Shown one piece after another: positions 33,234 through 43,519 of a stretch of DNA of 64,000 bases (position 1 is its first letter; the number at the start of each line of letters is the position of its first letter). Under the pieces are notes generated by a model. The model did no database searches and was not told where the DNA came from. It was given only the letters and a program-made list of their open reading frames with translations. The DNA lies in NCBI GenBank assembly GCA_963989245.1, contig OZ022344.1:11930231-11994230 (forward strand), in the 5' to 3' direction. The position numbers were made by a program, and so were the translations under genes. The DNA comes from Nansenia antarctica. Lineage: Eukaryota > Chordata > Actinopteri > Argentiniformes > Microstomatidae.

Positions 33234-33941
33234 GTGTTTCCAGCTGGTGTCCCTGGACAGCAGAGACTTGTAAAGATGCTGGTGACTAACCTGAGGACGA
33301 GTCCTCTAACTATAGTCAACCTCATGGCCCTAGCTCCGAGTATTCATCCTCTTCACCGCTGTCTCACTGGAGACCTGGACCAGTTTGACTGGATACGTGA
33401 CAGTGGATGGCCCAACAGTGGATGGCTCGGAGTGCATCGGCTTGACAGAGGAACAGCATCAACCAACTCCCAATTTTCCTATGTGGAGAATGTGGTGCCA
33501 CCCCTTCAGCAGGTTCCACCACCTGGGAGGCTGTCATCGGTGGCTGCAGCTGAGGCACAGGGGAGGTCCCAACCTCCTGCTTCCACTCTGATGACTCCAG
33601 TCCACCCTGAGACGATGGACCAGGCAGCCCTGAAGGCAGACCGCAGGAACGAGTGCACCCCTCAGGAGTTCAGGGGGGAGCGGTTTGTGAGGGTCATCTC
33701 CCCAGTATGGACCCCTTCAGGACGGGAGGTACAAGGCAGATGGAGAGTGTCCGACTACAGTCCAGAGGGCCAGCAGATGCTCTCTGTGTTGTGTAAGATC
33801 ACCATGGACAGGGAGGCCCAGGGTGGTGAGGAGACAGGGGGGTCAGGGAGGCCCCAGGGCCAGGGGAAAAGGAAGGCCTGTGAGGAGAGCAGCAGCTCAG
33901 AGCACGGCTCTCCTTCATCCAAGAGACTGATGAGACTATGA
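33234..33941 (+). CDS. Unrecognised 235-codon ORF
   Basis: I do not recognise this protein. The frame is open from 33234 to a TGA at 33941, preceded by a good acceptor (ttttcctgtcttgtgtttccag, AG at 33241), so it may be a last exon starting at 33242 rather than a single-exon gene. The first nominal Met lies before that acceptor; the next is at about 33276. The C-terminal half is charged (GERFVRVISPVW, RWRVSDYSPEGQQML) and ends in a serine-rich, basic tail (SSKRLMRL) that could be a nuclear signal. Its first about 50 bp recur inverted at 25741-25830. No cysteine or histidine finger, membrane segment or transposase motif is visible. AT-rich DNA with ataaaa motifs follows at 34020-34060. Confidence 0.45.
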   Translation: MFPAGVPGQQRLVKMLVTNLRTSPLTIVNLMALAPSIHPLHRCLTGDLDQFDWIRDSGWPNSGWLGVHRLDRGTASTNSQFSYVENVVPPLQQVPPPGRLSSVAAAEAQGRSQPPASTLMTPVHPETMDQAALKADRRNECTPQEFRGERFVRVISPVWTPSGREVQGRWRVSDYSPEGQQMLSVLCKITMDREAQGGEETGGSGRPQGQGKRKACEESSSSEHGSPSSKRLMRL

Positions 33942-34059
33942 GGGAGTCATAGTATTAGAATTGTAAATAGTATTGATGTCAATTATATTAAAATAGTATA
34001 GATGATAAGATGAGTATGCTTTGAACAATAAATTACTATCAATAAAAACTATAAAACTT

Positions 34060-35107
34060 TGTCAACTTGTCATCATTATAATAGAATAACTTTATTTAAG
34101 AGAACTTCGGTTATCGTTGCCAACAATGAAGTGACAGACAGTAAAATAGACATTCTTTTAACAATTATTTTTCAAATATATATAACAAAAAGTTATTTAA
34201 AAAAAACTACAAGTTACACAATAGAACAACAGTAAAAGTGGATGTGATACTCCACATGTCCAGCTAAAGCTTCAAGACCAACACACATTTAGTACAGAAT
34301 AACATAACAGCTCTTCATCTACTAAAGCTGCTTGTGTCCCAAGATGTCCTAGTCTAACTGATGCTGGCACACAGTTGTTAAGGGCTCTCCTAGCTTTGAA
34401 AGGAAGGGACCTCAGTCTTGGTCCTGATGGCAAGGTTTCAAACAGGTGGTTCAAAGGATGTGAGGGAAGGACCATTATAGGTTATGCTTTCTTATTGTCC
34501 TTATTGACTGTATGACTATAATCATACTACCAGTTTTGATTGATTCAGGGCTCTGTGGTTGAGTAGCTCTACTTAAACACTGCAAGAATGCATCCTTCCT
34601 TTATTCCTCCCTTAAGTATCTCTCACGTTATTGATTTGGTCGATTACACCAGGGTTTCTACCAGGGTTTATGATTTGGTCGCCTAAATAAGACGCACATT
34701 TTTGATTTCGAGCGGTTTGAAACCAACCAATAAGAACAAAACGCTGCAATGTGGCAACAGGTGCAAAACAAGGCTGCTGTCTTATCGAGGCTATGAAACC
34801 AGAGCGGTTATAGGCTGATCTTCTCACATGAGACCACGATGTGAAAACAAAACTACATGGTGTCCCGATGCCCAGTTTGGGAACAGCCTGGCTTCTTTCC
34901 AGCCCCCAAGCTCGTTTGCAAAAAAAAGTCCTGAATAAAAAAAACGATAAAGCCTAAATGATGCTACTGTATGTGTTGTGGCTGAAGTCATATTCACACT
35001 CATCTGACTACGACACGCACAACAAGAAGTGTTTAGCAATTGACATAATGAGGTGTTATTACATATTGAAAGTGACTTTTTATTACATTTTGGGATTTTA
35101 TTACATA
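34060..35107. other. Stretch without a recognisable gene
   Basis: AT-rich DNA between the orphan ORF and the next hAT. Contains a short direct repeat (gatttggtcg at 34634 and 34671). No frame resembles a known protein. Confidence 0.5.
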
Positions 35108-35115
35108 ATGTGCAG

Positions 35116-36685
35116 CAGTGGCGGGCGGTGCATTTCACACCTAGGCCTTCAGTGATGTCCGACACAGTCGTACCTGAATTATTCTACCTCTTAATACCAT
35201 CATTATGACGCCATGGCTCTAGAAACTAGACAGAAACAGAGTATAACCGGGCGTTGCATCACCTTAACATAATCAGACAAGTACAACAGAGTTATATTAA
35301 TATTTCCGAAGCATTTTTAATCAATAAATCCGCATTTACAATGAAGAGTGTTAAACTAACATCTTTAAGATCGCTTCGCTTGGATACTGTCAAAACTTTT
35401 AAATAAAAGGCACTTTTATCGTCAAGAAACGTGACAAAACAATTCAACAAGTCTCCTTGAGTACTTTTACTGCACAGCTGATTCACGTGCGCCACCCACG
35501 TAATCTCCACATCTCTTGCAACCTGCAACAGACGGGTTTAATTACCGATATATTAATTCGTTAATATTGAAACGAAAATAAAATGAAATAACGAAATAAA
35601 ATGACAAAAATATATACAAATAAAATAAAAAATAAAATGCTTGTACTCACCAAAACAACTTCATTTGAAAACAAAATCCATCCTCCTTTCTTTCCTCAGG
35701 AATACTTCAATTACTCTGGTGTAGAGTTTATCTGTACGCTTCAGCTCCATCAATAAGTGCTTTTCAATTGACATGGAAGCTAATGCTGAAAGCCGAGTCT
35801 GTCCAGTAGCATTTCTGGCATACGTTTTAATTCGCTTTAAGGCCGAGAATGACCGCTCGACCGAAGCAGTGGACACAGGGATGGTCACTGCCACACATGC
35901 CAAACTGTAAATAGATAGACAACTCAAGTTTGCAAAACCAGTGTGGCTCCAAACACCCGATCTATCTGTTGCAAATAGCAGGCATTGCCAGCAGTACAAT
36001 TTGCAGTGCCTTTCGGAGCCTGTGAGCCAGGGGTACCGCTCGTAGTTAGCGATCTGAAAGTGCCGGACAAACCCTTTTCCCCGCTGAGATAGGCTCGCTA
36101 GCGTCGGGGTTGGCCGTTCTCTGATAATGTCTATCTTTTCCTGGAAAGTTCTTCTAGAAAATGGCGTTGTTTTAAGATCTGCCACCACATCTGCCTCTTC
36201 TCCCCCTTCAGCCATTGTAGCTGATTGTAGACGGTATAAAGATACGCAAATTACCTTGCTACGCATCTCAATAGTGCGTATCCAATCAAAAGACGTGCTG
36301 GGTGCTGACATCAGATTGAGCCTTACAGCAGGCGCCGTTGTTGATTTTGCTCGCCTACTCTAAATCTACGTAGGTTTCCATTAGGTACGCCACAGGTGTT
36401 CTCGTCCAACGTTAAGTTACAGGTCGCATTCGCGGCACCGTCTGTTGTGCAGGCGGGCAGATTTGGGAGCCCCCTAGCAACACATTTTGATTGGATAAAA
36501 GCTCTAACATAAAGGCCAGCCCTCCAAATCTCAATTGGAGACTGGAAGCAGCGCAACCAAGAGGAAAGCTATGAAATGAAGAGAATAGACTATGGGGAAT
36601 CAAAAATATATTAAAATAAAATGTATATTCTGATGATGTTTAGGCCAGCAGAGAAGGCCTTGCTGGCCCTGACGGCACACCACTG
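35116..36685 (-). mobile_element. hAT element with deleted transposase, perfect 8-bp target duplication
   Basis: Ends cagtggcgggcggtgcat and, reversed, cagtggtgtgccgtcagg. The 8-bp direct repeat atgtgcag lies at 35108-35115 and 36686-36693. Length 1570 bp. It holds an internally deleted transposase gene on the minus strand. Confidence 0.9.
35661..36311 (-). pseudogene. Internally deleted hAT transposase (TTF-finger end fused to dimerisation end)
   Basis: The 216-codon frame has the N-terminal TTF-type finger region (YPWLTGSERHCKLYCWQC, then LFATDRSGVWSHTGF) joined directly to the C-terminal dimerisation motif (IPVSTASVERSFSALKRIKT, then ARNATGQTRLSALASMSIEK). The ribonuclease-H-like catalytic core is missing. 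Intact ZMYM1-like hAT proteins are several times longer. The join stays in frame and uninterrupted, so a DNA-binding plus dimerising remnant could be made; that is inference. The likely start is the Met in MAEGGEEADV, about 31 codons in. Confidence 0.8.
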
Positions 36686-36899
36686 ATGTGCAGTTATTAC
36701 ATAACTACAAGGTGGATAGGTGTTCCAATCGAGAATTAGGCCTTTAGATCTATGAGAGACTATAGTTGACTACACCCTGCCAATGATTCCAAATTGATTG
36801 GAAACCTATGGTATGGCCAACATGAAGCTGCCTTCATAGTTTGTAAAGCAGTGTAATAACCCACTTTGAGAAAATTAAAAAACAATGCAACAAACTATG

Positions 36900-39198
36900 C
36901 AATCAGGTAATTACCATGACCAAATCTGCTAAGAAAGAATACCTCGATAACAAAATCGAAGAAAACTTAAACAAACCACGTGACCTTTGGAAGCTACTTA
37001 ATAGCCAACTAGGTTGCAGTCAAAAACTCAAAACCAGGTCTACAAACATCAGCATAAAATCTGGAGATTCTCTCCTTACAGACAAGCTGGATGTGGCTAA
37101 GTGCTTAAACACTTTCTTTACAACCATAGCCACTAAATTAGTTAACAATCTACCACCCCACTCAGGGCGTTATGGTGTAGAGCACATCCGTGCGTTCTAC
37201 AATAAACTGGGTGTACGCAAAGATGATTTTAAACTCTCCATGGTGTCAAACGATGAGGTGTTTAAAAAGCTGGGCGCTCTACACTCAGAAAAGGCCACGG
37301 GCCATGACAATATTCCAGCCAGATTTCTAAAAGACTCAGCTGCCTCCATTACCCCAATCATCACCCACATAATAAACCTCTCCATCAAACAGGGACACGT
37401 CCCCCTTGACTTTAAAATAGCAAGGGTAACCCCACTGTATAAAAAAGGAAGCAAATTAGACCCAGGCAACTACCGACCTGTTTCTATTCTTAATTCCATC
37501 TCGAAACTTATGGAAAAAATAGTTTATGAACAGGTTGATAGGTACCTTACCGAAAAAAATCTGATGTATGAATTTCAATCAGGATTCAGAACATCCCATT
37601 CCACTGACACATGCCTCCTCTATTTGAACGACCACATCAACCATGAGGTGGACTCGGGCAAGTACTGCGGCATGGTCATGCTGGACCTCCAGAAGGCCTT
37701 CGACACAGTAGATCACCACATACTGTTAGATAAACTGAAAGCAATTGGGTTCGATAGAACATCGGTGGGCTGGATGCAATCCTACTTAGAGGGGAGGGAA
37801 CAGGTGGTTAGTGTGAACGGAACACTGTCCCCCCCCCTCCCAGTGACCTGCGGCGTTCCACAAGGAAGCATATTGGGACCTTTACTGTTCCTAATATATG
37901 TGAATGACATGTCATCAGCATGTGATTGCAATTTGTTCCTGTTCGCGGATGACTCGGCTCTGCTGGTCTCTGACAGGGACATATTGCAGGTGGAAAAAGC
38001 GCTAAGCACTGAACTGAGTAGAATCTGCATCTGGCTAGCTGACAATAAACTATCAATACACCTAGGTAAAACTGAAACCATCCTATACGGATCCCCATCT
38101 AAACTCAGAAAGGCTGAAAATTTTAAAATAAAAGTGGGTAACATTAATATCACAAGAAAAGAGGATATTACATACCTGGGCTCCATCTTAGAGGCAAATC
38201 TTTCCGGAGATAAAATGGCAGCAAAAGTAATCAAAAAAGTGAACCATAGAACTAGATTCTTGTACAGGATATCCTCACTTGTCAGTAAAAACACACTGAG
38301 GACCCTATCAGGAGCTCTCATTCAATGTCACTTCGACTATGCCGTAACATCATGGTACTATAGAACCACAAAGGCCCATAAAACAAGACTCCAGACAGCC
38401 CAAAATAAACTGGTTAGGCTTCTGCTAGGCCTCAACCCTAGGACACATCTAACCGCTGCTCATTTTTTGAGCCTTGATTGGCTACGAGTAGTTGACAGAG
38501 TGCAGCAGCTTGCACTGGGCCTGGTCTTCAAGATACGCTACACCACAAAGACACCCAAGTACCTGTCAACATACTTCCAAAAAGTGAACAACGTCCACAC
38601 ATACAACACCAGAGGAAGCTCCACGAACCACGTTCAACCGCGTTGCACCACAAACAAGGGGTTAAACTCGTTTGCAAACTATGCAGTAAAAATGTGGAAC
38701 GCCCTTCCTATAATCTTAAAGGAGTGCAAAACACTGCCCACCTTCAAAACCACTCTCAAAAAACATTTACAGGAGGCTGCAATCCGTAACTGGACCCTCT
38801 AAATCAAAAATCTGATTAAAAGACCCGAACTACCCACTGTACATACTTTGTGTTTTGTCCCCCGCCCCCACCTGTGGTGTATGTCCCCACCTGTCCTACC
38901 CGCTGTACATACCTGATGTTTTGTTGTATTGTATATCTAGTATTGTTCTTCCCATGATGGATGTATTTTTATCTTGTAGATAGTAATAGTTATTTGTCTG
39001 TATTATCGTGTAGATAGTACTAGTTGTTTTTTTTTCCCTGTCTGTCTTACATGTAACGATGAATTGAAAATCAAGGACCCCAATTGAAATAAGCCAGTGG
39101 CTTTCTTGGGTTTTTATCCTTTTAGTTGACCTTGTATGTAATATGTACTTTCATGTACCTACTTCTGCAAATCTTCTAATAAAGTTTTCAATCAATCA
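36900..39198 (+). mobile_element. 5'-truncated non-LTR retrotransposon with (CAAT)n tail
   Basis: One long RT frame (36916-38802) is followed by an untranslated tail ending aataaagttttcaatcaatc. The endonuclease domain is missing. A 135-bp copy of its tail lies at 24001-24137. Confidence 0.9.
36916..38802 (+). CDS. LINE reverse transcriptase (endonuclease missing), 628 codons
   Basis: Uninterrupted frame with all RT motifs: KATGHDNIPARFLKD, VTPLYKKGSKLDPGNYRPVS, the finger motif QSGFRTSHSTDTCLL, MLDLQKAFDTVDH (catalytic Asp of motif A), CGVPQGSILGPLLFLIYVND (motif B), FADDSALL (motif C FADD), YLGSILEANLS, and a C-terminal LDWLRVVDRVQQLALGLVFK region. This is a jockey/CR1/L2-supergroup LINE. 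The apurinic endonuclease domain that should precede it is absent. The open frame suggests recent insertion and possibly retained RT activity. The nominal start lies within the original protein. Confidence 0.9.
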   Translation: MTKSAKKEYLDNKIEENLNKPRDLWKLLNSQLGCSQKLKTRSTNISIKSGDSLLTDKLDVAKCLNTFFTTIATKLVNNLPPHSGRYGVEHIRAFYNKLGVRKDDFKLSMVSNDEVFKKLGALHSEKATGHDNIPARFLKDSAASITPIITHIINLSIKQGHVPLDFKIARVTPLYKKGSKLDPGNYRPVSILNSISKLMEKIVYEQVDRYLTEKNLMYEFQSGFRTSHSTDTCLLYLNDHINHEVDSGKYCGMVMLDLQKAFDTVDHHILLDKLKAIGFDRTSVGWMQSYLEGREQVVSVNGTLSPPLPVTCGVPQGSILGPLLFLIYVNDMSSACDCNLFLFADDSALLVSDRDILQVEKALSTELSRICIWLADNKLSIHLGKTETILYGSPSKLRKAENFKIKVGNINITRKEDITYLGSILEANLSGDKMAAKVIKKVNHRTRFLYRISSLVSKNTLRTLSGALIQCHFDYAVTSWYYRTTKAHKTRLQTAQNKLVRLLLGLNPRTHLTAAHFLSLDWLRVVDRVQQLALGLVFKIRYTTKTPKYLSTYFQKVNNVHTYNTRGSSTNHVQPRCTTNKGLNSFANYAVKMWNALPIILKECKTLPTFKTTLKKHLQEAAIRNWTL

Positions 39199-39252
39199 AT
39201 CAAACCATGACTTTGTTCCAGTTGTTAAAAGGGTGGCATAGTGCACTCTACT

Positions 39253-40510
39253 CAGGGGCGGACTGGGATCAAAAAACAGCCCTGGCATTTGCGACACAAC
39301 AGCCCTATTTCCAAACGCAACATCAACACGGATTGTTAACATAAAAAGCTTGAGATAACCAGACTGACTAGAATCGAATGTAGACATTTGGAACACAAAT
39401 GTAACACACACACGCACACGCAACTGACACACTACAATCGCTGATGAATTCAGAGTGCCGACAACAATCCACACAACGTTATTGAGAGCATAGTATAACC
39501 AGTAGTATGCTATAAGGCACATTCAGGACAAATAGGCCAGACCAAAACATGAGAAACAATGCCAACTGCTAAATTCTGAAATCAAACTCACAACAAGTAG
39601 GCTAATTCTTTAGATCTTATATTGAACTCCATTTCCCAAGCATAGCCCCTACCTAGTGGGGGCCCCTGGGCTTGAGTCATTGTTCGGGCCCCTACCTACA
39701 CCAAGAAAGGTTAGAAGTCATAAGGAAACATGTTTATTGACTGGGCAACACAGTGTAAATACAGTACTAGCCTGACCTTGGTCATGTGAACCAGCTTCAT
39801 AAAATAAACCAGAAACACTCATTCTGCAGTCTGCACGTTTTATTCTGATATTAACCAGCTTGTTAACATTCAATTTGTCACATTGTATACCCACAAACCA
39901 TATTACTGTGTTGACGCAACTTCAGGGGAGTGTGTTCATTTTCTGCTGTGCACCGCTCCCCTCTTTCACTTTCCCATAGTCATGCTCCCTCCGGACTCTT
40001 CAGAAGCAACACTGAGTCATCTAATAAAGTAACACTATTTAGGAGCAGTAACTAGTCTGCAGACTTCAACCATACTCAACTATCATCACTTCTATTCAAC
40101 ACATGGACAACGCATTATTGGATAACGTTTACGTTAGCCCAATATTGCTAGCTTATAGCAAGGAGTCTGGCTAATTAGATGGTAGACTCGCCAGCCAATG
40201 AGGGGGCTCTTCACGAGTGCTTCGCCAACCAATCAGGTAGCGGTATTGCTCTACCATCCCCTACCATCCTAGGTTCTGTAAATTCGCGGCCCCGCACCCG
40301 CGCAGAACTGCGTGGACGGCCCGGCCCGATATAATACGTTTTGGGCCGCGGTCTGCTGCTTATTTTCAATGAAAATCACCAGAGACAAAATTACAAATAA
40401 TATATATATATACAGTATAAACAAAAAAAAGATAATACATTCTGAGCGGCCCAGAGTCTCGCGGCCCTCCTGGCATTTGCCAGGCATGCCCGGTGGCCAG
40501 TCCGCCACTG
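39253..40510. mobile_element. hAT family A, copy 2 (right flank of the 17-kb insertion)
   Basis: Left end caggggcggactgggatc, right end reversed cagtggcggactggccaccg, as in 23415-24337. The first about 100 bp and last about 200 bp match copy 1; the centre differs. Length 1258 bp, no transposase. The right flank is gctgtgtg, matching the left flank of copy 1; its own left flank (actctact) does not match. Confidence 0.75.
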
Positions 40511-40668
40511 GCTGTGTGTAACAATTCGGGAATCAACGAACAGTTATTCCTTTGGATGTTGGTGCACATTGAAGCTACCAGAAGTAAATACATATGTCTG
40601 GTGTTTGTTTATAAGCTACATCTACTCGTTGTAGTATGTTATATTTGACTGTAGAGCTAATCGCGGCA

Positions 40669-41523
40669 AGCGGTTAGCTTAGCATAATTACGTTAGCATG
40701 TTGCTAGCATTTGCTGAGTGATAAATTGTTTCTAGCTATATCAAAACTAAATAGCTATTGGATTTTGTAGCTCAGTGTATTCTGTTAATTCAGAATTGGA
40801 AGTCGAGAGACCAAGCAACAGGAAAGCTCTCCGGTGGACAAGGAGACCGTTTCCAATCGCCTGGAGTAACTCGAGACCGTCCAGTGAATCTTCGCGCCTG
40901 TGTCCTTCAATCATTCTCCTGCGCTCGTGGGAGAGCGCTGGACCCCATCCCCCCTCATCTCTGCCTCTTTTTACACCATCTTTCAAACCCCTCGTTTACC
41001 TACGAGTTCCCCACGAGGTTACGTGAGTACTGAACCACGCACAAGCTTTTGTTTTGGGCTCGTGTGGACGAGTGAAGTGGCCATAACAGTTTCAAGGCCC
41101 CCCGCTCACACTGGTTAATGGACTGAGTTACAGAGTGCGTGTGTGTGTGAGTGTGGGCCCACCTTTTTATTTTACTGAATGATATATTGTACAATTGTGA
41201 ATCCTTTGAGTTGACTTTGAGTTTATTGGAAACATCACATTTATTTCCTTGAAAGGAATTGGAATAGGCTTTGAGCCTATATTTTGTTATGTGATATTGT
41301 GATATTGTCTGTTGACCTTGTATTGTGAATATTGTCTATTGACTTTATATAACATTATAATTGACTACCAACACTTTAAATTTAGCATTTAGTAAATAAA
41401 TATATACCCTTTGGTATTTGCATTTAAAGCCACTGTGTTGTGTCATAAACGGGTAATAGGCAATTCATATGATATATTAAAACATAAATACATTAAAAGG
41501 ATTAAAAAGGAAGTCCTTTTGCT
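40669..41523. other. DNA between two oppositely oriented LTRs
   Basis: Unique-looking DNA with no coding frame. The right part (ataaatatataccctttgg, then aaagccactgtgttgtgtc) resembles the end of another LTR but was not resolved. Confidence 0.4.
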
Positions 41524-43132
41524 TGCCGCGATTAGCTCTACAGTCAAATATAACATACTACAACGAGTAGATGTAGCTTATAAACAAACACCAGACATAT
41601 GTATTTACCAGTGGAGGCTCCTCCATAGAGGTGGAGGAGGCCTGGCCTCCCCAATAATTTGAGAGAAGAGAGAGAGATTAAAAAAAGCAATAATTATATT
41701 TTTTATTTTTTATTTATTTAACAAAAAAAATATTTTAAATTGTTTTATATTAATATTATTTCTTAATATTATTTCCGTTTTGTTCATAAATATTTTCCAT
41801 GGCTAAAACCCAATATTGCAATTGTAAAGCACCTACAGGCCAGAATCCCTATCCGTTTCTATTGAAGGAGGCCAGGCCTCCTGTCGAAAAGTCCAGGCCT
41901 CCTGTTGGAAAGTGGTTTCTCATAGAAGTCAATGTAATGCAATTTTTTTCATGGCAATATGTGATTGGCCCATCACTGAAAATGGGTGGGAACAGGAGGC
42001 CTCTCCTCCGTCGTAGTACCTTTTTTCCGCCACACGCGTGTATGAGTGCTGTTCTGCAGGATAAATATTAGAAATGAGTCCAGGACTGAATGATTGACAT
42101 TTTGTCAGGCAAAATGGATGTGAGAGAGGTACATGCAACAGGTGCTTGTGGTGGTGGCATGGGTCCGAATCCAGTGGGAGAGGAGGATGGAGTTCAACCT
42201 AGATGCAATGTGTTTCTCAGCAGATGAAGCCAGCTGGAACCAGTACTGTCCTCACAACATTTAAACAAATAAATATTTATATTATATTGAATAAAACTAC
42301 ATTTGATAAAGAAACTGTTACGCATCTTTTTTATATGCTAAACGTGATTAAATTGATGATTACATGTTGAAGCTGTAGAAGAAGAAGAAAGAAAAATGTA
42401 GGCTACAAATTGTTTTTTAACCACATAATTATCAAATTCCTGCCTTTGACACATGTTCACTGGGCATTTATATTACATCCAAATGTCATTTCTCAACTTA
42501 ATTATCAGGCAGGCTCATAGACTTACAGCAATGTCATTTCTTCAGGCAGGCACATAGGCTAAGCTCTGCACAATGAATTCCATCAATCAGAACTTTCTGA
42601 TTGTAGCTTACACTCCAAATAGTATGCCTTTGGCCAGCACAAAGACAGATAAGAAGAACAGGGAACATTCCATTCCAGCGGGAAAAAATTTGCCTCCTCA
42701 ATTCTGGAAGTCACCAGCCTCCACTGGTATTTACCTCTGGTAGCTTCAATGTGCACCAACATCCAAAGGAATAACTGTTCGTTGATTCCCGAATTGTTAC
42801 ACACAGCATATACAAGTCGATCACTCGACGATGTCCTCAAACATTCTGACACGTTACTTAGTGCAACCTAACGCTATTAGTACAAAGTCCCGCCCCCTCT
42901 CTCTCAGCATACATTACAGTTGGCTAGCTCTTCCCGATGGACCAATGAAATAAAGAAATGAATGAATGACATATAACCAATGAGCGAACTCACATTAGAG
43001 CTTGTAAACAAGTACACATTATAAACTTATAACAATGTTAATAACCGTGTACATAACCATGAAATGATGCTTATTTATTCAATGGACTTATTTATTGAAA
43101 TGCTCATAGCTCACTTTAGTAGCTGGGCTACA
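41524..43132 (-). mobile_element. Inverted solo-like Gypsy LTR split by a hAT
   Basis: Reverse-orientation copy of the LTR at 23079-23414/40519-40668. Its two parts are 41524-41608 and 42735-43132 (about 483 bp in all). No gag or pol adjoins it. Flanks are dissimilar, so no target duplication is seen. Confidence 0.8.
41609..42726. mobile_element. hAT non-autonomous element, perfect 8-bp target duplication
   Basis: Ends cagtggaggctcctccat and, reversed, cagtggaggctggtgact. Flanked by gtatttac at 41601-41608 and 42727-42734. Length 1118 bp; no transposase frame. Confidence 0.92.
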
Positions 43133-43270
43133 GACAGTTAGAACAATAGAACAGTAGAACAGTTAGAACAGTTGAACAGTTAGAACAGTTAGAACAGTAG
43201 AACAGTTAGAACAGTAGAACAGTAGAACAGTTAGAACAGTAGACCAGTTAGAACAGGTAGAACAGTAGAA
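43133..43270. repeat. gttagaacagtagaaca tandem repeat
   Basis: Imperfect 9-17 bp units abut the end of the inverted LTR. Similar units resume at 43516-43545 after a SINE-like insert, so the insert probably landed in the array. Confidence 0.75.
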
Positions 43271-43271
43271 C

Positions 43272-43510
43272 AGAGAGGCGCTTGGTGGCGTAATGCACTA
43301 AGCGTCGTCGACCATGTAACCGCAAGGTTCCCAGTTCCATTCCGGCCACGGACATATCCTGCATGTCATCCCTTCTCTCTCTCTCACCCATCCTTCCTGT
43401 CAAATCTCTACTGTCCCTATCGCAATAAAAAGAAAAATATGAGTGGGACTGCCCCACTCAGAAAAAATAACTTGTATATATTTCTTTTAATTTTAATTTT
43501 TATTTAAAGG
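43272..43510 (+). repeat. tRNA-derived SINE-like element
   Basis: Starts gaggcgcttggtggcgtaat (box A-like tggcgtaatgc) with a box B-like ggttcccagttccattcc about 60 bp later. A body and an A-rich end follow. No clean cloverleaf, so a SINE rather than a tRNA gene. Confidence 0.5.
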
Positions 43511-43519
43511 AACACTTAG

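Larger units (their letters stand above)
23079..40668 (+). mobile_element. Gypsy 3' LTR split by a 17-kb insertion
   Basis: The LTR begins TGTAGCCC at 23079 after the purine tract agaagggggagag. It runs to 23414, and continues at 40519-40668, ending GCGGCA. The two parts join perfectly at gctgtgtg, as the unbroken inverted LTR at 42735-43132 shows. Reconstructed length is about 486 bp. The interruption 23415-40510 is flanked by gctgtgtg on both sides. Confidence 0.8.

Noticed and set aside
43272..43380. A functional tRNA gene
   Set aside because: Box A- and box B-like sequences are degenerate, no cloverleaf fits, and a SINE-like body and A-rich tail follow.
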